Source: Ashinkailepas kermadecensis | Lineage: Eukaryota; Arthropoda; Thecostraca; Neolepadidae | NCBI GenBank assembly: GCA_034440615.1 | Contig: JAOTOM010004744.1 | Coordinates: 124,001 to 188,000, forward strand | Reading direction: 5' to 3' | Length of the DNA: 64,000 nt | Part shown: positions 11,460 to 23,345 of the stretch, piece by piece | Position numbering within the stretch: position 1 is the first letter of the stretch | Layout: each line of letters opens with the position of its first letter | Program-made: the position numbers and the translations under genes | Notes under the pieces: model-generated | Seen by the model: the letters and a program-made list of their open reading frames with translations, nothing else | Told to the model about the DNA's origin: nothing | Database searches by the model: none

Positions 11460-12720
11460 AACGTAACAATCCCCTCGCTACGTTACAGAATGGTTTTCGA
11501 AAACATCGCAGCACGCTTGATCACGTTTTAATACAACTCCGTTGTGCGCTTTAGTTTTAGAAAGCAATGCCATACTGCTATATTTTTTTCGAAATCGATG
11601 GAGCATATGATGCTGCATTGTGACAAGGTATTCTCATGAAGTTGCACCGCGTGTGTATCTGAGGCTCCATGGGGTTTTCTGGATAATTTCTTCAGCTGCC
11701 ATAACTTTTCGTGTTAGAGTAGAAAGTTTCCTCCCGTGCACATTCCAACAAGTTGACAGTGTCCCGCGGGGAAGTGTGCCGAGTGTGGCATTGTTTGCTA
11801 TTGCTATCAACAATGTGGGTTCCTCATTTCCAACTTCCGTAGGGAAAGCGCTATCCATGGATGATTTTGCCGTGATGATTTGACCATCGATGTTCACTTC
11901 CTCCGCAAACGCTCTTGCACTGATCCGGTGATTATGATGAATGGAATTCGTATTCCATTCGAACTAGCTGCCAAGTTTCTAGGTGTGTGAGTTGACTGCC
12001 GATTAACATATAGCACCCACATCGGGAAATCTCTCCTGTTTTCTTGTGTACCGTTCCACTGTGCGTTCCAAAGTTGACTATGGTTGTTGTATTTATGACA
12101 GAGCACGTACGACAACCAAGCGTCGTCGTCTTGATGTGATCCACAATGCAACTCTTTGCATTGCTATTGGAGCCTTTCGTACTTCCCCGGCCGATAGTGT
12201 AATGACAGAGGCTGATGCTCTGCCTCCGGCGCTGTGCCGTAAGTTATTGATGGCGAGATTTGCATGCAATGTCGCCCACAATCAAAAACATCGAGCCTAT
12301 CAGTGGATATCCTCGGGGACATCAAGGCCACGGCAAAGGGCCCATAATCAGCGTGGATTACATTTTTCCGTTCGCATGGCGTCGATCCCTGTCCATGTAA
12401 TATTAGGCCGGGTTGTGTGGCACATGCTATTACGCAGAGCACCTCCCTCCCCTTGGCAGGTTGTCCCATTACAAATTGACGTTACTTTGTCTTGTTCAGA
12501 GATTACATGGAAACACGGAGGAACTCCACACGTTGGCATTACAAAAAGTGAATATCACGATTTCTCCCGAATTTACACACTTTCCAAGTTCGTTTCTGTT
12601 GTTGGATGTGCTTACGTCAGTCGACGCGGTGTTTTGATCTTCTTTTGTACCAATACATATATCGATTTTTGCTACCGAAATGTGTGCCATTCTGCAAGCC
12701 CTCTATATCATAAAGGATGA
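11460..12720 (+). mobile_element. I-clade-like LINE, heavily decayed
   Basis: Plus-strand fragments in changing frames follow the family order. LQNGFRKHRSTLDHVL (RT palm approach) comes first. VDSVPRGSVPSVALFAIAIN (motif B region) and ALSMDDFAVMI (motif C, with MDD for the usual DD box) follow. Next are VRSKVDYGCCIYD, and LDVIHNATLCIAIGAFRTSP shared with the copies at 6.7 kb and 14.4 kb. Finally a weak RNase H remnant reads VGCAYVS and ATEMCAILQALYIIKDDRFT. Stops and frameshifts occur throughout, so it is dead. It is older than the copy at 6680-8093. Confidence 0.7.
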
Positions 12721-13653
12721 CCGGTTCACGGCTATGCCGCCACCCAGCTCGTCGCTAAATTCGCACCCTATAGGCGCTGCAAGTGGGACTGTTGGCGGGG
12801 ACGACAGACTACTGGTTTCCACTGGAAGCAGGCCATCCCTGCTTTGTTCACTCCATTCGCCCTGGTGAGTGCCCAAAAAGAAGAAAAACAATACAACGCC
12901 TTTCATGACTGTCGCCACACTTAGTTACCAATGATTTGGCAACATCACCTACGTCACACACAGGAACAAGCCCGCTTCTGCCACATGGACAACAGTTTTC
13001 TTACCTTGTGCCATCAGCACTAGCACGATGGCATGGCTGCTCCGTCTCGAAGGCGTACACTTGTCAGACGTGGTGCCATAATGCGGCGCAAGGCCAGCTG
13101 GTGGCGGAGCCTCGGACACCAGTCGCACCATCTGCTTGTTGATGTATGCCTGGATCGTTTTCAGCAGCTCTGGTACATACATGCGGAAGTGGCGTATGTT
13201 GCCTATATCACCACCAGTAGCTGACACCAGGCTGAGGAGTCCCATAGTGCAGAGAGCCAGTCTTGACCTCGATGAAAGTGAGCGGAGTACTGAATTTTTT
13301 TTCCTGCACTTTGAGACGTGTTCCTTGGCGCTTGCTCTGTTTCTGGTCCAGCTGCAGCTGCAATGAGTTCTGTCACCGTTCCGCTCCGATGAGCAGCTGG
13401 CGTGGCTCAACATAGCATCCTTCAGGCTGAAACAGTGTTGGCTACCACCTCCATCCATGGCCTCAGTAAATCGAGCCTTCGTCAAGACCAGGCTAGCCGT
13501 AAAGCTGCTCTCCACCGCACATCCCTTGGGGTGCTCGTGGCACAACTGGCAGTGTACCACCGACCGCTCTCCGTCTGGCGAGTTGGACAAGGTAAAGCAG
13601 GTGCCGATGACAACTGCTAGGCCACGATCCTTGATCCTTGATTTGTCTAGCAT
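12703..13653 (-). CDS. unrecognised minus-strand ORFs, possible exons
   Basis: Two minus-strand frames are adjacent. The upstream one (13653-12949, 234 aa) begins MLDKSRIKDRGLAVVIG and contains a Cys-rich stretch (HCQLCHEHPKGC) and a helical-looking segment YVPELLKTIQAYINKQMVRL. The second (12918-12703, 71 aa) starts MATVMKGVVLFFFFLG, which resembles a signal peptide or membrane segment. I recognise no family. The sequence is neither a tandem repeat nor an obvious LINE, so it may be host coding sequence. Introns, if any, were not resolved. Confidence 0.25.
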
Positions 13654-13802
13654 CGGCCGCTCCCTCAGGTACGGTCTTCGTTGGGGCTTCCGTTTGTGGT
13701 TTCGTCCGAACTTCTTGGTTTATGCAAGAGACAAGCCTTTTATCTCCCGGATGTCCGCAGGCAGGTGGCTGGAGTCTGCAGGTGAATCATTTTGTTTACC
13801 TT

Positions 13803-15113
13803 TTATTCTGGGTTGGAGGGATTAAATGTATTCAAGGCTAAAAGACTACTTAAGCAGTCAGTGAAAATCACATGCCGATCTCCTCCTGACACTTCGATAT
13901 AACAAAGTGCTTTCCAAATGGCGACAAGTTCTGATGAATATACAGATGCGTGCTTCGGGAGTGAAAATGATCGGGTGACAGAACCACAAACGAATGCGCT
14001 GCCAACACCATCATCAGTTCGAGAACTATCAGTATATGTAGTCGCCCATTCATGAAATGAGGCGATGCGTTGAAGGGCCAGTGAGCGGAACTCATCTGGG
14101 GTGACATCGGTTTTCCTGGTCCTAGCGAGGGACAAATCCACCTCTGGTGCGATCAACTCCCATGGGGGATCTCCATGTGCTCGACTTTCCGGATACCTTG
14201 GAGTCGAACTCGGCTTTCTCGGAACAGTTCACGCATGCGAATACCGAACGGGGCAACCCTGAAATTTCGATCTGTGGGGGAAATGGTCGGCAATCGTCGC
14301 GAGAAAACATGTGAGTAAGCGGGATGATCAGGGAGCTGGCGAAGTTTGCAGGCGTAGCGCATACCCAGCCTTTCTCTACGCAGGTAGAGAGGCGGCTCAT
14401 GTGCCTCTGCGAGAAGGCTTACCGTGGGTGACGTGCGAAATGCTCCAGTTGCAATGCGGATGGCGGAGTGGTGGATAGAGTCAAGTATACGCTTGTTGGC
14501 TAAAGCAGTACCGTCATAGATACAACTGGCGTAGTCAAGTTTTGAACGTATCAGGGAACGATATAACAGCATAAGCGTATCTCGATCTGCACCATGGGAG
14601 GTACGAGCCACGCATTTCATGATATTCAGTGCGCTAAAACACTTTCCACGTAACGTTTTCAGGTGGTGCTGGTATGTAAGACGTTGGCTAAATTCCACTC
14701 CCAGAAATCGCACCACGGGTTGAACGGGTACATTCTTGCCATAAAGTTTAATTCCTATTTCCTGGTCACATCGACGACGACACAAATGAATCGCGACAGT
14801 TTTCGTTGCAGAAAATGAAAATCCATTGATGTTTGCCCACGTTTCCAGGCACGCAACTGCTAGTTGCAACTGCCTTTCTAATGTTGGTGTTCGTGGGGCG
14901 CAGGACCAGATGGCAAAATCATCCACGAAAAGCGAGCGCCCCATGTTCCGCGGAATGGAATCGCCGATGACGTACGGTCAGGCTTCCTAAACAGCGGGGA
15001 CACTGGGGTCTCTCGCCGCCGCAGATAAGGTATTGGTGTGTAGCATGTGTGTGGCCGAGGCGTAGTCTGCACAGCGTCACCTCGTCACTTCTGGATCTTG
15101 CAGGCGTAACCAA
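13803..15113 (-). mobile_element. I-clade-like LINE, rearranged copy
   Basis: On the minus strand, 15113-14960 encodes the C-terminal zinc-binding segment (DEVTLCRLRLGHTHATHQYL, then CPRCLGSLTVRH). It is followed directly by the RT from motif C onward (SLFVDDFAIW at 14940) with VRFLGVEFSQRLTYQHHLKT and IHHSAIRIATGAFRTSP. The RNase H domain (TYTDSSRTDDGVGSAFVC, SELVAIWKALCYIEV, FTDCLSSLLAL) ends abruptly at 13803. The family order is RT, RNase H, C-terminal segment, so the C-terminal piece is on the wrong side. A frame change separates RT and RNase H near 14150. In RNase H the first Asp is kept, while Gly-Ser-Lys has become Ser-Ser-Arg. Confidence 0.75.
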
Positions 15114-15119
15114 CTTCGC

Positions 15120-17500
15120 TACAACCTAATTTCGCCTTCATGCAGTGATAACTCACCTCGGGGCAGTCCGGCCCCTGGTGCTGGTAGTGCACCATCACCT
15201 GGCTCACCTGCTAATGTTTACAAACTCACTGGCGGTACCGAACCTCAAGGCCCTTCCAGCCGAACGGCACATAATGTGCGTGTGGTGTTGAAGTTCGGTG
15301 TACAGAGACACAAGACACCGAACACCGGACACCAGACGCTAGACACACACACACACACAAAAACACACACACGTGCGGTGCGGGGAGGGGGAGGGGTACA
15401 TTCGAGCACACTAAAGGGTTCCATTTTCTCTCAGCGCAGGTATAGCAAGTATATCTACCCAGTAAAAAAGCAAGAGGGCATGCACTCGAGTACAGTGAAG
15501 CCTTTTCCTTACAAGACGCGCATATGGCTAAAAATTAGAGCATTATGCATTTCAGCACACTGAAAGGGCCTTTTTTTCTCTCAAAGCAGTGCCTCTGGCA
15601 TTTGACTGGGTGCACTAAATCCTTCCCTGAGGGGCACCTTTTCCAGACCTGAGTGGCGCCAATTTTCACGGGGCACATGCGCCCAGTGCCCCCACCCTGT
15701 TACCGCCCCTGACGCTTATGGATTTACTCATACTGGGTAGCATCGGGGAAGGATACGATCGTCCCCCCGGATGACTTCGTCTGGCTACGTGCCTGGCCCC
15801 TTACCTGACAGCATGTGGTCGCCTCCCAAAGTTCCATCCCCACATTCCTTAGCGCAATCCCATATCCGTCATTGAGTAGAATCCCGTTACTCCCTCCATA
15901 CTTTGCTCGCCCATACCATTTTTCCTCCATAGAAGCTACGGGACTGTGCAAGATTATCTTCGAGAATACATCTACAATATTTATAAGCAAGTAATCCAGA
16001 ATCGGTTCTATTTTGCATAGCAAAATTAGAAAATTAGTGTCTTTCAAATTAGAAATGAATTTTTATCTCAAAAACGTTTCATTTTGGCGCTTGGATTCCC
16101 CCAAATGTGACGTCCCTCCATTACGATAACCTTATGAAAGAAAACCTTCAAGCCGCTGTGACGTTGCGATACCAATCGGCTTTGTGGGGGTTAGTACAAA
16201 CAAAGATAGATACCCCCAAGGTCGAGGCCAGAGTATATTAAAGAACGGGTACACCCAAGTTTAGTATATTCTCAGATCTAGTATATACTGTGCCTTGGTG
16301 ACGTCACAGCTATAATATGCGATATTGTACTAGAATGTGGTGGACATCTGGCGGATTATAGAATCCTATAGTAGAATATTCCAAATCTAGCAGATTCCTG
16401 GCAATTGGTGATATAGTGCTGCAACCGCGGCAAAAACTTCACGTCCTTAATTTTTCTTATTTTGCTATAATTTTCATTAGAAAAGAGCATATGGTGCTAT
16501 GGTATGCTTTACTTTCTTCTGTATTCAGCTGACACGAGAAAGCAAAGGATGACATGAAAAAAAAGTACAAAGAATGAGAAACAACGTTCAATTTCATTTA
16601 ACAGCAGCTTCCTTTTCTGCCGAAGCTCGACGCACGACAGGCCTTGAGGGCTAGCCGGTCGTCATGGCAACGACTTAGGCCCCGCCCTCCGGGAGTCGGC
16701 CGGCCGGTTTTGTGTAATGTCCTCGTTTACCGGTAAAGAAACATACTTTTTCGGGGTGATGCAAGTAAAAACGATCCGGATTCGTATGTAGAATTCTTCA
16801 GGAATTCGCATGGTATCAAATTTGCCTATATACGATAAAAATTGTCTGCGTAAAGCAGTGGAAAATATTGGCTATTTTGGCTTGAGACGCACGCAAAGTG
16901 CTGCCGAGTATCGCCTTGGTTACGTCACAGACCCGGAACAACTTGCCCCCTCCCCCGGTCGAGGCCCACCGTCTGGTGGCTGTCGTCTGGGTGGGTGTCG
17001 TTGGTGTTTCTCGTTATTTTTCGAGGCAGTTAATATCCGAACCCTGTGAATTCGTGTCTAGGATGGATAATTGATCCGCTTCGTTCAGTCTGTTTTCCCC
17101 GTCATCTTCAACTTCAACTGTCCAATTAACTTCATTTATTAGATTAACGACTTGATCCGCCACACCCAGAACCGATTGTCGCGCGCGTTTGGCGTTCTCA
17201 GGTAGGTGCCGCCCAGCCCCTGAGGAACCAGACATAGACTAGCTTAAAGATTATATTGTGCTCCTCACTGCATCAATTGAATTCATTGTCGTGTTCTGGG
17301 ATATTCTGTGTCACATTCGTCCGGCCCTGCAGCATTCCACACCATCCCAGTTTTCACACACGTCTGCGGTTGCCATGGAAACCACTTGAACACATCGATA
17401 CCTCCGGCTCGGTAGTTGCAGCATCAGTGGTGGGTGTACTAGAGAGAGAGAGAGAGATAGGGGGGGGGAAGGAAAATAACTGTTCTCTGCAATAAGGGTT
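15120..17500. other. intergenic, nothing firm
   Basis: It contains a short (CA)n run near 15342-15373 and an AT-rich stretch from 15900 to 16600 with no recognisable coding sequence. A GA/G-rich low-complexity run lies near 17440-17475. Confidence 0.45.
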
Positions 17501-17559
17501 ACACCATGGAATTGGCTCCCTCAGGGCCCTGTTTTCTGATGGTCCGGTCCCTGGACTCA

Positions 17560-19260
17560 TCTTCCCTGAAAGAAAAATTATTTCAAGCTGAGAAGGGAAC
17601 TCTAGGATGGTAGGCCCTCTGAAAGTGGCGAGGATCATTAGATCGGGGGCGCTGCTGGTGCAAACCAACACCGAGAGGCAGACGGACACCTTGCTCTCCA
17701 CCTCGAACATGTTTGGGAAGCCCGTATCGGTGTCAGTCCCGGAGAGACTGAACTCCGTGCTAGGTCTGGTATATGCCCCGGAGGTATCAGACATGTCTGA
17801 GGACACCTGACCGAGCCGAGAGCAGGAGGTTACCGAATTAAAGCGGCTAATATCCACAGGAAAGCGTGCTAACCCCCTGTTGGGACACGGTGGCACTCCA
17901 TGATCCTACCATAATTCCTGTGCGCCGGGTACATGAGATATGAGGTGAGGCCTCACAATTATAACCCGATGCGTTGTGCCCATTGCCAACGATATAGTCA
18001 TGGGGGCCAAGTCGTTCCGCTCTCGGACATCGATGAGTGGGGCTTGTACAGGGCACCATCCCACCTCAGAGTGCGACTGCGCTGAGTACCGCTGTGCTGG
18101 GTGTGAGGGACCCCCACCCAGTTTGGTCGCGGAACTGCGAACGCTGACACTTAGAATGTGAGGTCCTGCGTGAACGTTTTGTGGGTGGCCAATCTCCCCC
18201 TCACCCGACCAATTGCCGCTGAGTCTAGTCAAGGTACAGGACCTCGAGAGACCGGCCGATCACGCGCCAGACCTCTCCCTCGCCCCCGACACCGCGAGCA
18301 CTGAAAGCCTAACGTCCCTCTGCAGTGGCGCAACCAGGATTTCAGTTCGGGGGGGCAGGGTTGGACAGCGGGCCCCCTCGCAAGCGGGCCCCCCTCGTGT
18401 TTTTAAAAAGTCTGCGGAAAACATGCACTTACTTTTGAGCGGGCCCCTATGTTTGTAAAACTTTGCAGAAATAAAAGCACTTTTCCTTTATCAGGGGCCC
18501 CGGTTCGAGGCGGGCCCTGGTTAAAACGGGCCCCCAGATTTTCAGTTGGTTCATAGGGCCCCTGATTCGAGCCACAGATCCGCTTCGCGGACCCCTAGCC
18601 AGGGCTCTGAGTAGGGTGACCCACTCCGAGCCAGGGGCCCGCGAAGCGGGCCCCTGGCTCGGAGCGGGCCCCAAAAAAATGTCGGGGGGGGGGGTCATGG
18701 CCCCCCCACTGGTTGCGCTACTGTCCCTCTGACCCACCGGATGAAACTGTCCCCACACCCAACTCCGGCGGCTACTGGTGTATCCCAGCCAACGGCCTGC
18801 AGATTTCTGTCTGTGCTGACCATCCCACCACACCACCCATTGACGAGGTGGCGCCGGCTATCCCGGGATTATCCCGGAACGCTTTGCTGAAACCCGGGTA
18901 TGGCCAGCGCGGCCAGCGCGGCCAGCGCGACCCCAGCAAGGCTACCCGTCTAGGTGAGAAACGCTCACCAATCCGGGCAAACCCGGAACAGGATACACCT
19001 GACATCACCCTCCGCACATATAAGTCTGACTTTGGGGACTCCCTGACATCAACGGATTTCGATGGACTTCATGAAATGGGGGGGGGGGCAGAGTCCGGTA
19101 TCTGAAACGGACTCGCCCATCACGCCTCGTACCCTTCGCCGCAGCGTCCGCCTGGGTCACCCACACGATAGCGATGGAGTGACCCCACCCTGCCCAGTTA
19201 AGTGTGCAAACTGTGGAAAGCTAGTAAGAATTCCAAAGCCGGTGACCTGTAAGTACAGGT
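17560..19260 (+). pseudogene. LINE ORF1 (gag-like) remnant, split by a MITE
   Basis: Plus-strand frames give SGALLVQTNTERQTDTLLST, FGKPVSVSVPERLNSVLGLV, VRPHNYNPMRCAHCQRYSHG and TSECDCAEYRCAGCEG. This is the layout of Jockey/I-type LINE ORF1 proteins: a gag-like domain, then the Arg-Pro-x-x-x-Asn-Pro stretch leading into CCHC zinc knuckles, which bind the element RNA. Frames change several times and stops are present. The 401-bp hAT MITE at 18323-18723 interrupts it. The right part (18732-19260) keeps short frames only, including a Cys pair in CANCGKL. ORF2 was not found downstream. Confidence 0.5.
18323..18723 (+). mobile_element. hAT-type MITE, 401 bp, with 8-bp TSD
   Basis: The left end is CAGTGGCGCAACCAG and the right end is the complement form ACTGGTTGCGCTACTG, so the termini are inverted repeats of about 15 bp. 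The flanks are identical 8-bp duplications, TCCCTCTG, at 18315-18322 and 18724-18731. An 8-bp duplication with CAGTG-type ends is the signature of hAT transposition. The interior has no coding capacity and is full of GGGCCC palindromes, including the hairpin GGGCCCGCGAAGCGGGCCC. A second copy in the opposite orientation lies at 51034-51431. Confidence 0.9.
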
Positions 19261-21001
19261 AAGCAGATAAATCACGGTGCAGCTCTGTGCAGACCTCTAC
19301 TACCTACCAGAGTGGGAACACTACTTGTAAGATTCGGAGTCGGAGTGGAACTTCGCCTCTAAATGTTCATGAACGTGCTTAACATGATCTCACCACTTGC
19401 ACTCACTTCCTCTGCAAATGCATCCTCTTCAGTTGGGAGGCACAATAACACGCAAAAGGGGCTTAGAATTGGGGTAATATAGCATAAAAAGTAATGTTCA
19501 AAATAAAGAAAAAATGTATCATCTAACCTAACCTATCATAACCTTCCATGGAAGAAAACAATTTTTTAAAATGACAATTTCAAACAATTTCTTCTCAAAA
19601 TAACAGCAAATGACAAAAAACTAATCGAACTTAAACTTAGCTGTTTGAAGAAAAAAAAACTTGGGGGGGGGAAATTTCAACCCGATTTTTTTCTAACTTA
19701 CAACAAAAGCCTCACCTAGCCTAACTTAACAAGATGTAACCACTTTGCATGCTTCATGGAGGTAAAATGCATGTAAAACTGTCTGGTGCTTACCACTGCA
19801 ATAATACCAAAAGTAGCTAGTTTGAGCGGTATGCAGAATAACCTGCTCTCTGGTAGATGTTGGCTTGCCTGCTTTTAGTGATATTTGTGTTTTTTACACG
19901 TTGTTATCAGAGTACCGACATATGAAGCCCATCCTATTCATTATTAACCTGGAATGCAAAAATGTATTCAGCGATGAAATATCTGAAGCCGTGCAGTAAT
20001 TCCTACCTTGCTACCTAACCAGGTGCAAACAGGAAACAAGTGTTCATGGAGTTACCTAAGTTGTGTGTGGATTTCTGGTGGGGGTTGAATCAAAAGCAGT
20101 ATTAGTGCAGTTTAAGGTAGCCACAAGCCAAGTTTTACACACCTTTTATCTCCATACAGCAAATAAATGCGTTCGGTTGTAAATTTGCAGTTTAAGGTAA
20201 TTTCTGATTTCTTGGTTCTTTGTCTAATGCGTTTTAAATTTCTTCTCTTTTTATAAACCTACGAGAACATATGACGTTTTGACGCTGTCGAGGATGGAAG
20301 GGTACTCTGGAGTAATTGTTAGTGTTGAATTCAGATACAATCCGAACGGAATTGATCGGGGGGGGGGGGGCGGTCAAGCCAAATCTCCCCCTGTGAAATA
20401 TTTGCGATAACTTGAAAACGCTTTGCGATATCTGCAAACAAATTTTCAAAGCTGTCAAATGGTCAATTCTACGCATCGTGCCAATGAAAAACCAGGTCAT
20501 GATAGGTCAGATGTGAGTGACTTCAGAGTGACGTCATGTCTGCCGATTTGAAACAAAATTGCATTATCGGTTCACGTAATTTGACACAGAAACCGAACGA
20601 ATGAAGATATGTGACGATAAACGGCAATCGAGAGACAATTGGCACGAAAGTGACATGTTCTGTCCTTGTTTTGTTTTAATCTTTCACTTTCATATGTCGC
20701 CATGTCAAAGTAAAGAAAATATTGACATAAAAATACTCGCAGAATTTTTACCCTTCGATTTCAAATTTCGAACAAACTAAACCCGCTGTCCAAGTCACGA
20801 CTATGAGGAATGTCCGTACCGAATTATCTGTGGCGATCAGTGAGCTATGTCTTGAAATGTACCGCAATGCCATACCACGTGGGGGCGGCGTGACGAGCTC
20901 CCCGCCCCCCCCCCCCCCTGACGGCGGGGCGGGATGATTGTTTTACGGTGCGGCGGCGATGTCATAAGTGTCAGTGTTGGTGGTGTTATTGCCGTCAGTC
21001 A
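19261..21001. other. AT-rich dispersed-repeat-like DNA
   Basis: No coding sequence. Short blocks such as CAAGTTTTACACAC near 20130, GCTTCATG near 19750 and TAACCTAACC near 19517 recur at 45200-46100, but in a different order. That suggests fragments of one old repeat family. Confidence 0.35.
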
Positions 21002-21133
<132 letters not shown>

Positions 21134-21239
21134 TCGCCCCACCCCCCACCAGATCAGCGGATTTTTCAGCCAAAAGATCCTCACAGAAGCATAGGCACTC
21201 CATGAGAGGAAACAATGCACCTTCAGTATAGAGCGATTT

Positions 21240-22350
21240 CAGGACAACACCAAGATATGCCCCAAATTGTTCACCACACACCCTCCGATTTTGATCAAAG
21301 CTGGTGCACGGGGCCACGTCTGCTGATTGTCGTTATCTGATTGATTGCGCTGTAATCTGGTTGATTGTCCGATAGGTGTGATAGGTGTGATCTATTGTCT
21401 GATAGATAGGTGGACAGATAGGTCTGATTGTCGAATAGGTGTGATCTTCTCAAGTCAGCTTTTTACCTGGTAACCTCACGACGCTTCATTGGCCTCGTGA
21501 CCTTTTATAAATAATCTTATGTTGATAATTACCAGTTGAAGCTAATTGGAGCTTAATCAATCGTTTGTGTGATGACATGATTTTGTAAAAAGTCCAATCC
21601 ATAATGGGCTACAGAGGCCCAATGTCATTGCCTGACACGAGCTCCAGATATTGGTATTTTACGTGACTAGGTATAGATGTCATGTATAGGTTACTTTCCC
21701 ATATATCACCACGGTGATATTGTCAAGTGCGTCAGAGGTAAACAAAATGTCACATGTGGGTCAGTGACCTGACCTCGATGTAGTGGATTTGTGTGCGTTA
21801 TTGAAGTGATCGATGTGGGTCTCATTTTAAAGCCATTTGCTAATAGATCACGATTATGTCAGATTTAATTGTACCACGGGTCACGGCAGTGTTAAAATAA
21901 TGATTTCTCGTTAGGTGTGAGATGTCGAAGCGAGTACAGCAGGATGCCGAAATTGCCATGGAAATAATGCTGTTTCAAATACTCCGGCCCTTAAAACCCA
22001 ATTTTGAAACAATTGCATACACATGACTACCAGTTTTGCATGTTTTGGGAGATACCTAATTTGGGGATCCCAATATCAATGATAACAAAACAAATACTTA
22101 TGCTATAAACTGGTATTGTATAGCATGCCGCATCATAGGTTACCTGGAATTGCACTACGGGATGTTCGTTATCACAATCCCGGGTCCGTTATGGTGAGCA
22201 TAAGCATAATACTTATACATGGGATACTGTTAGAAACAAAGCATGAAGACTTCACAAGCACTCACCAATAAACAAGATGTCTATACTTCTTTGGGAAGGA
22301 TGTCGATTCAGTGTTTAGTAAGTGGTATATTCCACCCTATTTCATTAATA
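21240..22350 (-). repeat. dispersed repeat, inverted relative of 26.7-27.35 kb
   Basis: Three blocks match other loci in inverted orientation. The CTCCGATTTTGATC block at 21283-21296 and the GGTCAGTGACCTGACC block near 21763 match 27310-27345 and 26750-26770. The 21890-22345 part matches the plus-strand repeats at 40915-41385 and 41570-42035 (shared motifs include CGACATCCTAC and TATACCACTT). No coding capacity was seen. It is probably a non-autonomous DNA element or several fused fragments. Confidence 0.55.
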
Positions 22351-22550
22351 ATTTATCACTGGGTCACGGTGTTCACATTGGGTTAGCGACTTGCCCATGA
22401 GCTGAAGCATAAGCTTAGATGTGCATCATAGAAGGTGTTCCAAATGGGTGTCGTTTGGGAGCACTGTTGGAAGAAAACAACAACACCATATTATGAACGG
22501 TCACAAAGGTTACATTTTGATGATTTGTTTTGCTTTGCGTCACGCTGCGC

Positions 22551-23345
22551 GGCACCTTGTGGGATTTGGTCGCGGTGTGGGATTTGGTCGTGGTGTGGGA
22601 TTTGGTCGTGGTGTGGGATTTGGTCGTGGTGTGGGATTTGGTCGCGGTGTGGGATTTGGTCGTGGTGTGGGATTTGGTCGCGGTGTGGGATTTGGTCGTG
22701 GTGTGGGATTTGGTCGTGGTGTGGGATTTGGTCGTGGTGTGGGATTTGGTCGTGGTGTGGGATTTGGTCGTGGTGTGGGATTTGGTCGCGGTGTGGGATT
22801 TGGTCGTGGTGTGGGATTTGGTCGTGGTGTGGGATTTGGTCGTGGTGTGGGATTTGGTCGTGGTGTGATATTTGGTCGTGGTGTGATATTTGGTCGTGGT
22901 GTGGGATTTGGTCGTGGTGTGGGATTTGGTCGTGGTGTGGGATTTGGTCGTGGTGTGATATTTGGTCGTGGTGTGGGATTTGGTCGTGGTGTGGGATTTG
23001 GTCGTGGTGTGGGATTTGGTCGTGGTGTGGGATTTGGTCGTGGTGTGATATTTGGTCGTGGTGTGGGATTTGGTCGTAGTGTGGGATTTGGTCGTGGTGT
23101 GGGATTTGGTCGTGGTGTGATATTTGGTCGTGGTGTGGGATTTGGTCGTAGTGTGAGATTTGGTCGTAGTGTGGGATTTGGTCGTAGTGTGGGATTTGGT
23201 CGTAGTGTGGGATTTGGTCGTGGTGTGGGATTTGGTCGTGGTCTGGGATTTGGTCGTGGTGTGGGATTTGGTCGTGGTGTGGGATTTGGTCGCGGTGTGG
23301 GATTTGGTCGTGGTGTGGGATTTGGTCGCGGTGTGGGATTTGTCC
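22551..23345. repeat. 18-bp minisatellite, about 44 copies
   Basis: The unit is GTGGGATTTGGTCGTGGT with single-base variants (TCGCGG, TCGTAG, GTGATA). Because 18 is a multiple of 3 and the unit has no stop codon in any forward frame or in two reverse frames, long repetitive frames (Gly-Phe-Gly-Arg, or Thr-Thr-Lys-Ser-His) run through it. Nothing supports their being genes. Variant units cluster in the middle and right part of the array, as expected of local unit turnover. Confidence 0.97.

Noticed and set aside
22551..23345. CRISPR-like array
   Set aside because: Units are contiguous with no unique spacers and the genome is eukaryotic; it is a minisatellite.
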